A DNA stretch of 64,000 nt from Pontibacterium granulatum (GCF_029961155.1 NZ_JASBRH010000003.1:62001-126000), one strand, 5' to 3'. Counted from the stretch's first letter, positions 1 to 9,297 are shown. Made by a program: numbers and translations. The notes: a model not told the origin generated them from the letters alone.

Positions 1-2001
1 GAACGGCGGGAAACCGATACCCATGATCAGGCCCATATCCGCTTCCGCCGGGGACGCCACGATGCCATTTTCAAGACAACGTACGGTTTCGATGCACAGC
101 GGCACCATCATGCGCTCGATAATCTCTTCGTCGGAGAAGTCGGTCGCGGTACCCACCACGCCTTCGAGCAGCGCATCCACTTCGTCATCCTGCAGTTTCT
201 TCGGTTTGCCCTTACGGTCCATCTCGTAGCGGTAGAAACCTTTGCTGTTCTTCTGACCAAAGCGTTCCAGCTTAAACATGCGGTCGATGATGTTTTCACC
301 TTCGTGCTCCATACGGTCCGGGAAACCCGCCGCCATCACACGGTCCGCATGGTGCGCGGTATCCACACCCACCACGTCAAGCAGGTAGGCAGGCCCCATC
401 GGCCAGCCGAAACCTTCCATCACCTTGTCGATCTTGCGGAAGTCAGCGCCGTCTTTGATCAGCGCGGCAAAACCACCGAAGTATGGGAACAGGATGCGGT
501 TAACCAGGAAGCCCGGGCAGTCATTCACAACGATCGGTGTTTTGCCCATCGCCTTGGCGTAGGCCACGGTACGTGCAATTGCGGCTTCAGACGTTTTCTC
601 GCCACGGATAACTTCCACCAGCGGCATTTTGTGCACCGGGTTGAAGAAGTGCATGCCACAGAAGTTTTCCGGTTTTTCCAGTGCCGTTGCCAGCTCGGTT
701 ATCGAGATGGTGGAGGTGTTGGAGGTCAGCACCGCGCCTTCTGGCAGTTGCTTCTCGGTTTCGGCCAGGACGGCTTTTTTCACGTTCGGGTTTTCAACCA
801 CCGCTTCCACCACCAGATCCACGCGGTTGAAATCGCCGTAGCTCAGGGTTGGCGTAATGCGGTTGATAATCTGCGCCATCTTGGCTGCGTCGATGCGCTT
901 ACGCTTCAGCTGGCCGCCCAGCAGTTTGTTGGCTTCGTCCAGACCCAGCTGCAATGCGGGCTCCGCGATGTCCTTCATCAGGATCGGCGTGCCTTTGGAG
1001 GCAGATTGATAAGCCACGCCACCACCCATGATGCCCGCACCCAGTACGGCGGCCTGTTTCACAGGTTCAGCCTGGGCTTCGTATTTGCCGGTGATCTTCT
1101 TGATCGCCTGGTCTTTCAGGAACAGCCCCACCAACGAGCGGGTGACGTCGTTACGCGCCAGTTTGGCAAATCCGGCCGCTTCGATCGGCAATGCCTTGTC
1201 ACGCGGCAAGTTGGCGTGTTTCTGGATCGTTTTCAGGGCCGCTAGCGGAGCCGGATAGTGAGGACCGGCCTTGGCACCGATCACACCCTTAGCACTTTCG
1301 AACGCCATCATCTGCTCGATCTGGTTCAGCTTGATCGGTGATTTCTTCTCTTCACTACGCGCCTGGTAGTCGAACTTGCCGTCGATACATTTGCGCAACA
1401 GGTCAAGACCTGCTTCGTTCACTTGTTCAACTGCAACCACCGCATCCGCCGCGCCGTCTTTCAGCGCCGCATCCGCTCGCTTTTCCACACCGCCGCAGAT
1501 CCACTCGTTGGCGTTATCCACACCGATCAGACGTGGCAGTCGAATGGTGCCGCCCCAACCCGGGTAGATACCCAGTTTCACTTCAGGCAGACCCACTTTG
1601 GCGCCTTCTGCCATCACGCGGTAATCGGTACTCAGACTGAGCTCGAAACCACCACCCAACGCGATTCCGTTGATCGCCGTCACGGTTGGGCATGGCAAAT
1701 CTTCGATGGTGTTGAAGATCTGGTTCATCTCCAGCAGTGCCGCAACGATCGCCTCCTCTTCGTGGGAGAACATCTTGTTGAATTCGGTAATATCGGCACC
1801 GACGATAAAGCAGGACTTGGCACTGGAAAACAGCACCCCTTTTAGATCGTCCCGGGCTGACAGTAGGTTGACTGCTTCGCGCAGCTCACCCAACGTCGCC
1901 TGATCCAGCTTGTTGATGGATTCGTTCTGGTTATCGAACACCAGGTTGAAGATACCGCCTTCAACCTCTTCCACACGGATCGACTGACCTTGATAAAGCA
2001 T
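1..2001 (-). CDS. fadB: Fatty acid oxidation complex subunit alpha FadB (3' end outside window)
   Basis: Multifunctional beta-oxidation protein: an N-terminal enoyl-CoA hydratase/isomerase and a C-terminal L-3-hydroxyacyl-CoA dehydrogenase. The crotonase part shows [18 protein letters not shown] near residue 110 and the glycine-rich [17 protein letters not shown] near 150. The NAD-binding fold begins near residue 320 with [16 protein letters not shown] and is followed by [17 protein letters not shown]. The start ATG at 2001 has a CGGAG Shine-Dalgarno about 9 bases upstream. 667 codons are visible of the roughly 715 usual in the family, so the last 50 or so residues lie beyond the left edge. 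The thiolase partner fadA would be expected there. Downstream neighbours on the same strand upstream of it are etfA and etfB, which take electrons from the dehydrogenases of the same pathway. Confidence 0.96.
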   Translation of the reverse strand, partial: MLYQGQSIRVEEVEGGIFNLVFDNQNESINKLDQATLGELREAVNLLSARDDLKGVLFSSAKSCFIVGADITEFNKMFSHEEEAIVAALLEMNQIFNTIEDLPCPTVTAINGIALGGGFELSLSTDYRVMAEGAKVGLPEVKLGIYPGWGGTIRLPRLIGVDNANEWICGGVEKRADAALKDGAADAVVAVEQVNEAGLDLLRKCIDGKFDYQARSEEKKSPIKLNQIEQMMAFESAKGVIGAKAGPHYPAPLAALKTIQKHANLPRDKALPIEAAGFAKLARNDVTRSLVGLFLKDQAIKKITGKYEAQAEPVKQAAVLGAGIMGGGVAYQSASKGTPILMKDIAEPALQLGLDEANKLLGGQLKRKRIDAAKMAQIINRITPTLSYGDFNRVDLVVEAVVENPNVKKAVLAETEKQLPEGAVLTSNTSTISITELATALEKPENFCGMHFFNPVHKMPLVEVIRGEKTSEAAIARTVAYAKAMGKTPIVVNDCPGFLVNRILFPYFGGFAALIKDGADFRKIDKVMEGFGWPMGPAYLLDVVGVDTAHHADRVMAAGFPDRMEHEGENIIDRMFKLERFGQKNSKGFYRYEMDRKGKPKKLQDDEVDALLEGVVGTATDFSDEEIIERMMVPLCIETVRCLENGIVASPAEADMGLIMGIGFPPF

Positions 2002-2029
2002 TGGTTTGCTCCGTTTATTTTGGATACCT

Positions 2030-2155
2030 TGAGAATCCTGCTGCACGATCCGATAGCTACGTTACGCGGTGCTCGCTCCCTCGCCTATCTTCAGATATGT
2101 CTCGGTTGCTGCGCGCCGGGCGCCTTGCTCTCGAACCGCTCGCGATGGATTCTCA
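2030..2155. repeat. Palindrome-ended intergenic element between etfA and fadB
   Basis: TGAGAATCC at 2030-2038 is repeated in inverted orientation (GGATTCTCA) at 2147-2155, a perfect 9-bp terminal inverted repeat. The interior is GC-rich, carries the small dyad ATCTTCAGAT around 2088-2097, and has no credible gene. It fills almost the whole fadB-etfA spacer. It resembles a short palindromic intergenic repeat or a MITE-like sequence, but no second copy lies in the window, so family membership is unproven. It could also simply fold in the transcript between etfA and fadB and separate their expression. Confidence 0.4.
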
Positions 2156-2219
2156 GATACCCTTTTTTATTTTCAGCCGCCCTATCCAGGACGACTGCTA
2201 ATTGAAAAGGTTTTTTCGG

Positions 2220-3149
2220 TTACAGCTTGCCCGACATCTCAGGCACCACATCGAAGAGATCCGCGACCAGGCCATAATCCGCTACCTGGAAGATCGGTGC
2301 CTCCTCATCCTTATTGATCGCGACGATCACTTTGGAATCCTTCATACCCGCCAGATGCTGGATCGCGCCGGAGATACCTACTGCAATGTATAGCTCAGGC
2401 GCGACCATCTTGCCGGTCTGGCCCACCTGCATATCGTTCGGTACAAAGCCCGCATCCACTGCGGCACGGGACGCACCCACAGCAGCCCCCAGCTTGTCAG
2501 CCAGGGCGTAAAGCAGGTCAAAGTTTTCACCGTTCCCCATACCGCGGCCACCGGAGACCACAACGGATGCCGCGGTCAGCTCAGGACGGTCGCTCTTCGC
2601 CAGTTCTTCACCCACAAAGCTGGAAAGACCCGCATCACAGACTTCGCCAAAGGTTTCCTGAGTCGCACTGCCACCCTCTGCTGCAACGGCATCAAAGGCG
2701 GTACCACGCACGGTGATCACTTTCACCGGATCAGACGACTGTACAGTGGCAATGGCGTTGCCCGCATAGATCGGGCGGGTGAAGGTATCAGCGCTCTCAA
2801 CACCGGTAATGTCGGAGATCTGGTTCACATCCAGCAATGCCGCTACACGTGGCAGCAGGTTCTTACCACTGGTGGTGGCTGGCGCCAGTATATGACTGTA
2901 ATTGCCCGGCAGCGCCAGGATCAGCTTGGTCACGTTCTCCGCCAGCTGGTGTTCGTAAACCGGGGCATCGGCTGTGATCACGTTGCTGACACCCGCCGCT
3001 TTAGCTGCCGCGTCAGATACCGCCTGACAGTTGTGACCTGCCACCAGCAGATCGATGTCACCACCAATCTGTTGGGCGGCTGCCAGCGTGGTCAGGGTGA
3101 CCGGTTTCAGTTCGTTGTTGTCGTGTTCTGCAATGACCAAAATACGCAT
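2220..3149 (-). CDS. etfA: Electron transfer flavoprotein subunit alpha
   Basis: FAD-carrying subunit of the heterodimeric ETF, which passes electrons from acyl-CoA dehydrogenases to ETF:ubiquinone oxidoreductase. It is 309 aa, the usual length. The C-terminal FAD domain is clear: [20 protein letters not shown] near residue 197, [20 protein letters not shown] near 245 and [20 protein letters not shown] near 274. The start has a strong GGGAGG Shine-Dalgarno. It follows etfB by 15 bases, so the two are one operon. The gene for the final quinone reductase is not in the window. Confidence 0.97.
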   Translation of the reverse strand: MRILVIAEHDNNELKPVTLTTLAAAQQIGGDIDLLVAGHNCQAVSDAAAKAAGVSNVITADAPVYEHQLAENVTKLILALPGNYSHILAPATTSGKNLLPRVAALLDVNQISDITGVESADTFTRPIYAGNAIATVQSSDPVKVITVRGTAFDAVAAEGGSATQETFGEVCDAGLSSFVGEELAKSDRPELTAASVVVSGGRGMGNGENFDLLYALADKLGAAVGASRAAVDAGFVPNDMQVGQTGKMVAPELYIAVGISGAIQHLAGMKDSKVIVAINKDEEAPIFQVADYGLVADLFDVVPEMSGKL

Positions 3150-3164
3150 CTGAATTACCTCCCC

Positions 3165-3914
3165 TTAAACCACTTTGGCTTCGTTTTTCAGCTTGTCGAT
3201 CAGCTCATCCACGGAGCCCACTTTGATACCGGCCTGACGCTGTGGTGGAGTTTCCACTTTCAGCAGCGTCAACGCGGATTTGACGGTCACACCGAGCTCA
3301 TCGGTGCTGAGGATATCCAGCGGTTTACGCTTGGCTTTCATGATATTCGGCAGGGAGGCGTAACGTGGTTCGTTCAGGCGCAGGTCGGTGGTCACCACTG
3401 CTGGCAGGTTGAGCGCAACGGTTTGCAAGCCGCCGTCTATTTCGCGGGTTACATTCACTTTGCCGTCCGCCAGCTTCACTTCAGAGGCAAAGGTACCCTG
3501 TGGCATATCCAGCAGTGCAGCCAGCATCTGACCGGTCTGGTTGTTGTCGGAGTCGATCGCCTGCTTACCCAGGATGATCAGCCCCGGCTGTTCCTTTTCT
3601 GCGACCTTCGCCAGCAGCTTGGCGATGGTCAGCGGATCCATCTGCTCTTCGCAATCCACGCGGACACCACGGTCGGCACCCAGCGCCAGTGCGGTACGAA
3701 TCTGCTCTTCACACTGTTTACCACCGATGGACACCACAACCACTTCATCGGCAACACCGCTCTCTTTCATGCGCACCGCTTCTTCAATCGCGATTTCACA
3801 GAACGGGTTCAGGGCCATCTTTACGTTAGCCAAATCAACATCGGAGTTATCTGCTTTCACGCGCACTTTGACGTTGTAGTCAATCACGCGCTTTACTGCG
3901 ACCAGTACTTTCAT
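3165..3914 (-). CDS. etfB: Electron transfer flavoprotein subunit beta
   Basis: AMP-binding subunit of ETF. The protein begins [20 protein letters not shown] as other proteobacterial EtfB do, and ends KNEAKVV. The nucleotide-binding stretch [20 protein letters not shown] lies near residue 117. Two ATGs are in tandem at 3917 and 3914; the second is chosen because the family starts MKVLV and the AAAGGG ribosome site is better spaced. The gene leads the etfBA unit. The upstream region to 4096 is AT-rich and would hold the promoter. Confidence 0.97.
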   Translation of the reverse strand: MKVLVAVKRVIDYNVKVRVKADNSDVDLANVKMALNPFCEIAIEEAVRMKESGVADEVVVVSIGGKQCEEQIRTALALGADRGVRVDCEEQMDPLTIAKLLAKVAEKEQPGLIILGKQAIDSDNNQTGQMLAALLDMPQGTFASEVKLADGKVNVTREIDGGLQTVALNLPAVVTTDLRLNEPRYASLPNIMKAKRKPLDILSTDELGVTVKSALTLLKVETPPQRQAGIKVGSVDELIDKLKNEAKVV

Positions 3915-4096
3915 CATCGGCCCTTTTCATGCTCAGGTTATACGTCAATACTAATCCGGGGGCCGATATCAACAATGACAAATAACAGCTGATTTACTGA
4001 CAAAAAATTTCAGAATAGCTAAAGGCCAATAAAATCAGTGATTAATTTGCATATTAAAAACTAACACAAAGATTCAAAAATCAACCTATCACTCTC

Positions 4097-4120
4097 GTAG
4101 CAGCCCGCTCTGAGGGCGAC
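4097..4120 (+). repeat. REP sequence, type I, upstream of RAYT
   Basis: 24-bp unit beginning GTAGCAGCCCGCTC and ending GAGGGCGAC, with an internal GCCC/GGGC hairpin. It is the same unit as those at 4706-4729 and, as an inverted pair, 9837-9893; this copy has T instead of C at the centre of the loop. It lies directly upstream of the transposase gene that is expected to act on such sequences. Confidence 0.85.
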
Positions 4121-4140
4121 AAGCTATTGATCTTCGAATT

Positions 4141-4164
4141 GTCGCGGTCAGAGCCCGCTGCTAC
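4141..4164 (-). repeat. REP sequence, type II variant, upstream of RAYT
   Basis: 24-bp unit opposite in orientation to the REP at 4097. It keeps the outer GTCG and GCTGCTAC ends, but its hairpin is GCGG/CCGC in place of the GCCC/GGGC of the other copies. Both sides of the stem changed together, so base pairing is preserved. A 20-bp spacer separates it from the type I unit. Confidence 0.8.
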
Positions 4165-4199
4165 AGTGAACGTGCCAATAACAAACAAGGATGTTGAAT

Positions 4200-4658
4200 A
4201 TGGCGACCTCAAAATTTCGTACGCAAAACCTGCGTATCGGCAGGCATTCTGCGCCTCATCAGATCTATATGATCACCACGGTTGCTCACCGACGGTCTCC
4301 GTTGTTTGAAGATTTGTTTTTGGGTCGGTGTGTGGTTAATGCGCTTAGGCAAGCCGAATCATCTGCGCACACACTCGCTTATGTCGTAATGCCGAATCAT
4401 CTGCATTGGCTGATGCAATTGAGGGAAGAAGCATCGTTGGCAACAACCGTGCAATTCATGAAAACCCTGTCGGCTAGATCCGTTAACGAATACAACGGCT
4501 CAAAAGGGAAAGTCTGGGCTAAAGGCTATTACGATCAGGCATTACGAGATGAGGGTCAGGTTAGAGATTTTGCCCGATATATCGTGGCTAATCCCTTAAG
4601 ATCTGGTTTGGTAAGGTCCGTCAAAGATTACCCATTATGGGATGCGGTTTGGTTATAG
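4200..4658 (+). CDS. REP-associated tyrosine transposase (RAYT, Y1_Tnp / IS200-like family)
   Basis: Single-strand DNA nuclease of the HUH superfamily, known to bind and cut REP sequences in gammaproteobacteria. It is 152 aa. The metal-binding HxH motif is in VVMPNHLHWLMQL near residue 63. The tyrosine-bearing region is WAKGYYDQALRDEGQVRDFA near 106, and the family ending YIVANPLRSGLV follows. The ATG at 4200 is chosen over the one at 4191 because AAGGA lies 8 bases before it, whereas the 4191 ATG overlaps that ribosome site. The gene is flanked on both sides by REP units, the classical REP/RAYT arrangement. No catalytic residue is visibly missing, so it may be active. Confidence 0.93.
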   Translation: MATSKFRTQNLRIGRHSAPHQIYMITTVAHRRSPLFEDLFLGRCVVNALRQAESSAHTLAYVVMPNHLHWLMQLREEASLATTVQFMKTLSARSVNEYNGSKGKVWAKGYYDQALRDEGQVRDFARYIVANPLRSGLVRSVKDYPLWDAVWL

Positions 4659-4669
4659 AGCGTGGACCG

Positions 4670-4693
4670 GTCTTGGTCAGAGCCCGCTGCTAC
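4670..4693 (-). repeat. REP sequence, type II variant, downstream of RAYT
   Basis: Begins GTCTTGGTCAGAGC and ends CGCTGCTAC, matching the type II unit at 4141-4164 except for TT in place of GC at positions 4-5. It begins 11 bases after the transposase stop. The two type II copies are therefore the inner pair around the gene and the type I copies the outer pair. Confidence 0.75.
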
Positions 4694-4705
4694 AGGACCG
4701 TGCTT

Positions 4706-4729
4706 GTAGCAGCCCGCTCCGAGGGCGAC
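4706..4729 (+). repeat. REP sequence, type I, downstream of RAYT
   Basis: 24-bp unit GTAGCAGCCCGCTCC...GAGGGCGAC, identical in sequence to the unit at 9870-9893 and in the same orientation as the upstream copy at 4097. Twelve bases separate it from the type II unit. Confidence 0.85.
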
Positions 4730-4740
4730 ATCCCACCAAC

Positions 4741-4763
4741 AAAAAAACCGGCACAAGGCCGGT
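4741..4763 (-). terminator. Intrinsic terminator of the fadD-DUF2889 unit
   Basis: ACCGGC/GCCGGT hairpin (4747-4752 with 4758-4763, 5-base loop) followed on the minus strand by seven T. It lies 24 bases past the stop of the DUF2889 gene. Confidence 0.85.
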
Positions 4764-4786
4764 AACGAAGTACGACAGGTAATTGC

Positions 4787-5338
4787 TCAGGTGGATGAAG
4801 CGTCTTGGTACAAGTCAGGCAGGTAGGTTTTGATCACCTCACTGTCCTGGGCCCAGGTGCGGCAGGTATTAAGCATAAACTGCCCACCCAGGGTCATGAC
4901 ATCCTCTTTAGCACTCGGCCAGAGGGTTTGAACCGCGGTGGTCGCGATGGGGATCAGCAATTCGCTCAGATGGGTGCAGCCATGCACACCACCCAACAGC
5001 TCCTTGGTCTGGCGCTGCCAGCCTGGACCGATACGGGTGCCTTCCAGCTTTTTGAATGCCCCCACGACTCCCGGACACATACGAAACGGGGACTGGTCGA
5101 TATAGGCTTCCACTTCATGGATCTGCAGGGTCGCGTCGATGGTGACCCTTAAACCCATATCGTGGAACGGTTCACCGGCCCCGACGTAACCATCACGCTC
5201 GGGATTATCAACCGACTGGGTTTTCACGTCGATCAAGTGACCCTCGATATCCCAGAGACCATCTTCACGCTGGTATCCCAGACATCGAACGTTGCGCTGA
5301 TGCGCCAGGTTACGACGCACCGGTTTTGATAGTGGCAT
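4787..5338 (-). CDS. DUF2889 domain protein
   Basis: 183-aa protein of the DUF2889 family, biochemical role not known. Recognisable stretches are REDGLWDIEGHLIDVKT near residue 25, an acidic/polar core, and GCTHLSELLIPIATTAVQTL near 119 with a conserved Cys-Thr-His. There is no signal peptide and no membrane segment. Its ATG shares one base with the fadD stop codon (TGATG), so translation is probably coupled to the ligase. Placement behind an acyl-CoA ligase suggests a role linked to acyl-CoA metabolism; that is inference. Confidence 0.88.
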   Translation of the reverse strand: MPLSKPVRRNLAHQRNVRCLGYQREDGLWDIEGHLIDVKTQSVDNPERDGYVGAGEPFHDMGLRVTIDATLQIHEVEAYIDQSPFRMCPGVVGAFKKLEGTRIGPGWQRQTKELLGGVHGCTHLSELLIPIATTAVQTLWPSAKEDVMTLGGQFMLNTCRTWAQDSEVIKTYLPDLYQDASST

Positions 5339-7017
5339 CAGCTCACCTCGTCCAGTTGATCCAGGGTCGGCATCGGTTGTTTGAGCATGCGCCGCAGGAT
5401 CTTACCTACGTTGGACTTGGGCAGTTCGTCGGCAAACTCCACGTATTTCGGTACTTTGTAGCGGGTCAGGCGCTCTTTGCACCAGTCGCGGATCTCTTCC
5501 CGGTTAAGGTCAGGGTTCTTGCTCACCACAAAGAGTTTCACCGCCTCACCGCTCACCGTATCTTCAACACCTACTGCCGCGCATTCAATCACATCCGGGT
5601 GGGAGGCCACCACGTCCTCGACTTCGTTTGGATACACGTTGAAGCCGGAGACGATGATCATATCCTTGGCCCGGTCAACGATGCGGAAACGCCCGTCGGG
5701 CTGACACAGTGCGATATCCCCGGTCATGAAGAAACCGTCAGGTGTAAAGACATCGCGCGTATCCTGTTCACGCTGCCAGTAACCACGCATCACCTGTGGG
5801 CCTTTAACACAAAGCTCTCCTGGTTCATCGATCGGCTGCTCTTCGCCGTCTTTGATGATGCGCACGTCGGTGTGGATCACCGGAATGCCGATGGTACCGA
5901 TCTGCACCGCTCCAGGTTCGTTCGCACATACCGCGGGAGAGGTTTCGGTCAGGCCATAACCTTCAATGATCTCGCAGCCGGTGGTGTCTCGCCACAAATC
6001 AGCCGCGGCATGGGTTAGCGCCATCCCCCCAGAGATGGTGAGTTTCAGAGGGCTGAAATCCAGCGTCTTAAAAGCGTCTTTATTGCACAGGGCAACAAAC
6101 AGCGTATTCAGTCCGATAAAGCCGGTCGGGCGCCAGTTACCCAACTCTTTTACAAAGCCATCGATATCCCGCGGATTCGGAATCAGTACCGAATGACCGC
6201 CGGAAAGCAGTACCACCTGGGCAATGGTAAAGGCGTAGATATGGTAGAGCGGCAACGGTGAGATCACCTGATCGTGCCAAGCGGCGCCCACGCCACTGAC
6301 TCGATCCTGTAACTGCATCATGTTGGCGAGCAGGTTGGCGTGGGTAAGCATCGCCCCTTTGGATACCCCGGTTGTGCCGCCGGTGTACTGCAGTGCTGCG
6401 ATATCACCCGGCTTGCGGTACGTGGGTTTTGGCGTTTCACCGTGGAATTTCAGCAAAGCAGCGCGCAATGGGATCGCCCCCGGCAGATGGTACTTAGGCT
6501 CCATCTTTTTCAGGTACTTTACCGCTGCATTCAGCAGGGTGCGTTTAACAAAACCATGCAGATCACCCACCTGTGTGACAAAGGTGTGTTTAATGTCTGT
6601 ATTGTGCAGAATCTTGTCGGCCTTGTGGGCCATACTCTTATGGATCACCAGCGCTCTGGCGCCGGAGTCTGAGAACTGGTGTTCCATCTCCGCCGCCGTA
6701 TAAAGCGGATTGGTATTAACCACAATCAGGCCTGCACGCAAGGCGCCGTAAACCACCACCGGATACTGAATCAGGTTGGGTAGTTGAATTGCAATACGGT
6801 CGCCCGGTTGCAGATCGGTCTCCTGCTGTAGATAGACCGCAAAAGCCGCCGACAAACGATCCAGCTCGCTAAAACTCAAGGTCCGGCCAAAGCTGGTAAA
6901 AGCCGGCGCATCCTTGTACTGAGCTACGGCGTAGGCCAGCACATCGGGGATAGTCTCAAACCCCTGTGGATTAATATCCGCAGGGATGCTGTCCGCAGCA
7001 GGGATCTGCCCGTCCAT
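5338..7017 (-). CDS. fadD: Long-chain fatty acid--CoA ligase (FadD type)
   Basis: Activates fatty acids to acyl-CoA through an acyl-adenylate; 559 aa, a normal length. The ATP-binding P-loop reads YTGGTTGVSKGAML near residue 212. The adenylate motif is GYGLTETSPAVCANEPG near 355. The hinge is VDRAKDMIIVSGFNVYPNEV near 448 and the catalytic lysine is in KSNVGKILRRML near the C terminus. A GAGG ribosome site precedes the ATG. It heads a two-gene unit with the overlapping DUF2889 gene and lies 55 bases downstream of the SCP2 gene. Confidence 0.95.
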   Translation of the reverse strand: MDGQIPAADSIPADINPQGFETIPDVLAYAVAQYKDAPAFTSFGRTLSFSELDRLSAAFAVYLQQETDLQPGDRIAIQLPNLIQYPVVVYGALRAGLIVVNTNPLYTAAEMEHQFSDSGARALVIHKSMAHKADKILHNTDIKHTFVTQVGDLHGFVKRTLLNAAVKYLKKMEPKYHLPGAIPLRAALLKFHGETPKPTYRKPGDIAALQYTGGTTGVSKGAMLTHANLLANMMQLQDRVSGVGAAWHDQVISPLPLYHIYAFTIAQVVLLSGGHSVLIPNPRDIDGFVKELGNWRPTGFIGLNTLFVALCNKDAFKTLDFSPLKLTISGGMALTHAAADLWRDTTGCEIIEGYGLTETSPAVCANEPGAVQIGTIGIPVIHTDVRIIKDGEEQPIDEPGELCVKGPQVMRGYWQREQDTRDVFTPDGFFMTGDIALCQPDGRFRIVDRAKDMIIVSGFNVYPNEVEDVVASHPDVIECAAVGVEDTVSGEAVKLFVVSKNPDLNREEIRDWCKERLTRYKVPKYVEFADELPKSNVGKILRRMLKQPMPTLDQLDEVS

Positions 7018-7072
7018 TTCAACCTCGCATACTGTTATTTTTATTGTTAGGTGTTGATTAGCCGGATTGACG

Positions 7073-7390
7073 TTAGCTCACCGGGAACAGGGCAGCAAGT
7101 TTAGTGGCGACCATGATGTCACCTTCAGCCTGTATACGGCCGGTCATAAACGCCTGCATGCCATCGGTTTCACCGGACATTACCTCTTCCAGCGTGGTGG
7201 CATCCATGTTGAGGGTTACGGTTGGGGCATCATGCTCACCTTCAGCAACCTGACACTCACCATCGGCCACCGCCACGCTCCAGTGTGCATCACCGTCGAT
7301 CACATACTGGAACACTGCATCGGTGTCGGTCGCAGCTGCAGGGTTAAAACGTGCCTTCATCTGGTCAAAGATTGCATTCAGATCAGCCAT
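7073..7390 (-). CDS. SCP2 sterol-binding-like protein
   Basis: Small SCP2-fold lipid carrier domain, about 105 aa: MADLNAIFDQMKARFNPAAA at the start, FQYVIDGDAHWSVAVADGEC in the middle, and the amphipathic end FMTGRIQAEGDIMVATKLAA. Such proteins bind fatty acyl-CoA or similar lipids. The start at 7390 is chosen because AGAGGA lies 9 bases before it. The same frame stays open to an ATG at 7504 that overlaps the dehydrogenase stop as TGATG; it would add 38 basic residues and has no clear ribosome site. The gene lies between the acyl-CoA dehydrogenase and the acyl-CoA ligase. Confidence 0.88.
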   Translation of the reverse strand: MADLNAIFDQMKARFNPAAATDTDAVFQYVIDGDAHWSVAVADGECQVAEGEHDAPTVTLNMDATTLEEVMSGETDGMQAFMTGRIQAEGDIMVATKLAALFPVS

Positions 7391-7503
7391 GGAGTTTGTC
7401 CTCTCATTATTTTTTTTGCGGTAACGTTTGGCATTCAGTTTTAGCAGGCCAGTCGCCAGTGACTGACCCGCGGATGTTTTCAAAAAACGGGTTACGATCT
7501 TCA

Positions 7504-9297
7504 TCAGAACTGGAAGTGCTCTTCTTCGAGCGCCATCAGGTTATCGGAGCCGGACAGCATGGTGTCCACCAGGCTGCGGGTACGTGGCAGCAGACGCTGG
7601 AAGTAGAAGCGTGCAGTGGCCAGCTTCGCTTTGTAGAACTCCGCCTCACCCTCACCGGCATCCAGCTTCTGCTGGGCGGTTTCCGCCATGCGTGCCCACA
7701 GGTAAGCCAGGGTCACGTAACCGGAGTACATCAGGTAATCCACCGATGCGGCACCCACTTCGTCGCGGTTCTGCATCGCTTTCATGCCCACCTGCATGGT
7801 GAGCTCGCCCCACTCCTTATTCAGTTTGTTGAGCGGATCGATAAACTCTTTCAGGCCTTCGTTATCGGACTGCGCCTGACAGTATTTGTGGATCACCTTG
7901 GTGAAACGTTTCAGGGATTCACCCTGGGTCATCAGTACTTTACGGCCCAGCAGGTCCAGCGCCTGAATCTGCGTGGTGCCCTCATACAACATGGAAATAC
8001 GGCTATCGCGTACGTTCTGCTCCATGCCCCACTCAGCGATATAACCGTGGCCGCCAAAGACCTGCAGGCCGTGGTTGGCGGATTCGAAACCGACTTCCGT
8101 CAGGAACGCTTTAGCGATTGGCGTCAGCAGGGCCAACAGGCCATCCGCTTCAGCACGCTCTTCCGGTGATGCCAGGTGTACCTTGTCCACCATCTGTGCG
8201 GTGTAGTAGATCAGTGCACGACCGCCCTCGGCGAATGCCTTCTGAGTCAGCAGCAACTTACGCACTTCCGGGTGCACGATGATCGGATCCGCCGGTTTGT
8301 CCGGATTCTTAGGTCCGGTCAGGGAACGCATCTGCAGACGGTCTTTGGCGTAGTCCAGCGAGTTCTGGAACGCCCACTCCGCATGCGCCAGCCCTTGCAG
8401 GGCAGTACCGATACGTGCGGTGTTCATAAAGGTGAACATGCAGTTTAGGCCTTTGTTCGGCGGGCCGATCAGGTAGCCGGTCGCTTCATCGAAATTCATT
8501 ACACAGGTGGAATTACCGTGGATACCCATTTTGTGTTCGAGGGACCCACAGCTCACGCCGTTACGATCACCGATACCGTCACCGGATGGCAGGAACTTCG
8601 GCACGATAAACAGGGAGATACCTTTGGTGCCTTCCGGCGCATCCGGCAGGCGGGCCAGGACGATATGTACGATGTTATCGGCCATGTCGTGCTCACCGGC
8701 TGAGATAAAGATCTTGGTGCCGCTGATGCGGTAGCTGCCATCTTCGTTGGGCTCCGCCTTGGTGCGCAGCATGCCCAGGTCGGTACCGCAGTGCGGCTCC
8801 GTCAGACACATGGTGCCGGTCCATTCACCGGATACCAACTTGGTCAGGTACGTTTCCTTCTGCTCCTGCGTCCCGTGGGCTTCCAGAGTATTCATGGCAC
8901 CGTGGCTCAGCCCCGGGTACATGCTCCACGCCCAGTTCGCGGTGCCCACCAGCTCATTGATTACAATCCCTAAGGATTCCGGCAGCCCTTGACCACCCCA
9001 TTCGGTGTCATGCGCCAGGGAAGGCCAACCGCCTTCCACAAACTGCTGGTATGCATCGCGGAAACCTTCAGGAGTTTTCACCCCCTCTTCGCTCCACTGA
9101 CAGCCTTGCTGGTCACCCACCTGGTTCAGCGGTGCCAGAACGCGCTCGGCAAACTTGGCCCCCTCTTCCACGATGGCAGACACCATATCCGGGGTTGCTT
9201 CCTCACAGCCGGGCAGGCTCGCATAGTGCTTATCCATCTCAAGCACTTCATTCAGCACAAAACTCATGTCACGCAAAGGGGCCTTATATTCCGGCAT
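7504..9297 (-). CDS. Acyl-CoA dehydrogenase with extended C-terminal domain
   Basis: Flavoenzyme making the first oxidation of beta-oxidation, donating electrons to EtfAB. At 597 aa it belongs to the long bacterial class with an extra C-terminal domain (about residue 470 on), not the 380-aa short class. Signatures are CLTEPHCGTDLGMLRTKAEP near residue 160, FGGHGYIAEWGMEQNVRDSR near 417 and MLYEGTTQIQALDLLGRK near 438, the latter holding the expected catalytic glutamate. The ATG at 9297 is preferred over an in-frame TTG two codons earlier because GAGGGA is correctly spaced. The SCP2 and fadD genes follow on the same strand. Confidence 0.95.
   Translation of the reverse strand: MPEYKAPLRDMSFVLNEVLEMDKHYASLPGCEEATPDMVSAIVEEGAKFAERVLAPLNQVGDQQGCQWSEEGVKTPEGFRDAYQQFVEGGWPSLAHDTEWGGQGLPESLGIVINELVGTANWAWSMYPGLSHGAMNTLEAHGTQEQKETYLTKLVSGEWTGTMCLTEPHCGTDLGMLRTKAEPNEDGSYRISGTKIFISAGEHDMADNIVHIVLARLPDAPEGTKGISLFIVPKFLPSGDGIGDRNGVSCGSLEHKMGIHGNSTCVMNFDEATGYLIGPPNKGLNCMFTFMNTARIGTALQGLAHAEWAFQNSLDYAKDRLQMRSLTGPKNPDKPADPIIVHPEVRKLLLTQKAFAEGGRALIYYTAQMVDKVHLASPEERAEADGLLALLTPIAKAFLTEVGFESANHGLQVFGGHGYIAEWGMEQNVRDSRISMLYEGTTQIQALDLLGRKVLMTQGESLKRFTKVIHKYCQAQSDNEGLKEFIDPLNKLNKEWGELTMQVGMKAMQNRDEVGAASVDYLMYSGYVTLAYLWARMAETAQQKLDAGEGEAEFYKAKLATARFYFQRLLPRTRSLVDTMLSGSDNLMALEEEHFQF

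Noticed and set aside
4191-4199. Earlier ATG of the RAYT gene
   Set aside because: It lies within the AAGGATG ribosome site; the ATG at 4200 is correctly spaced.
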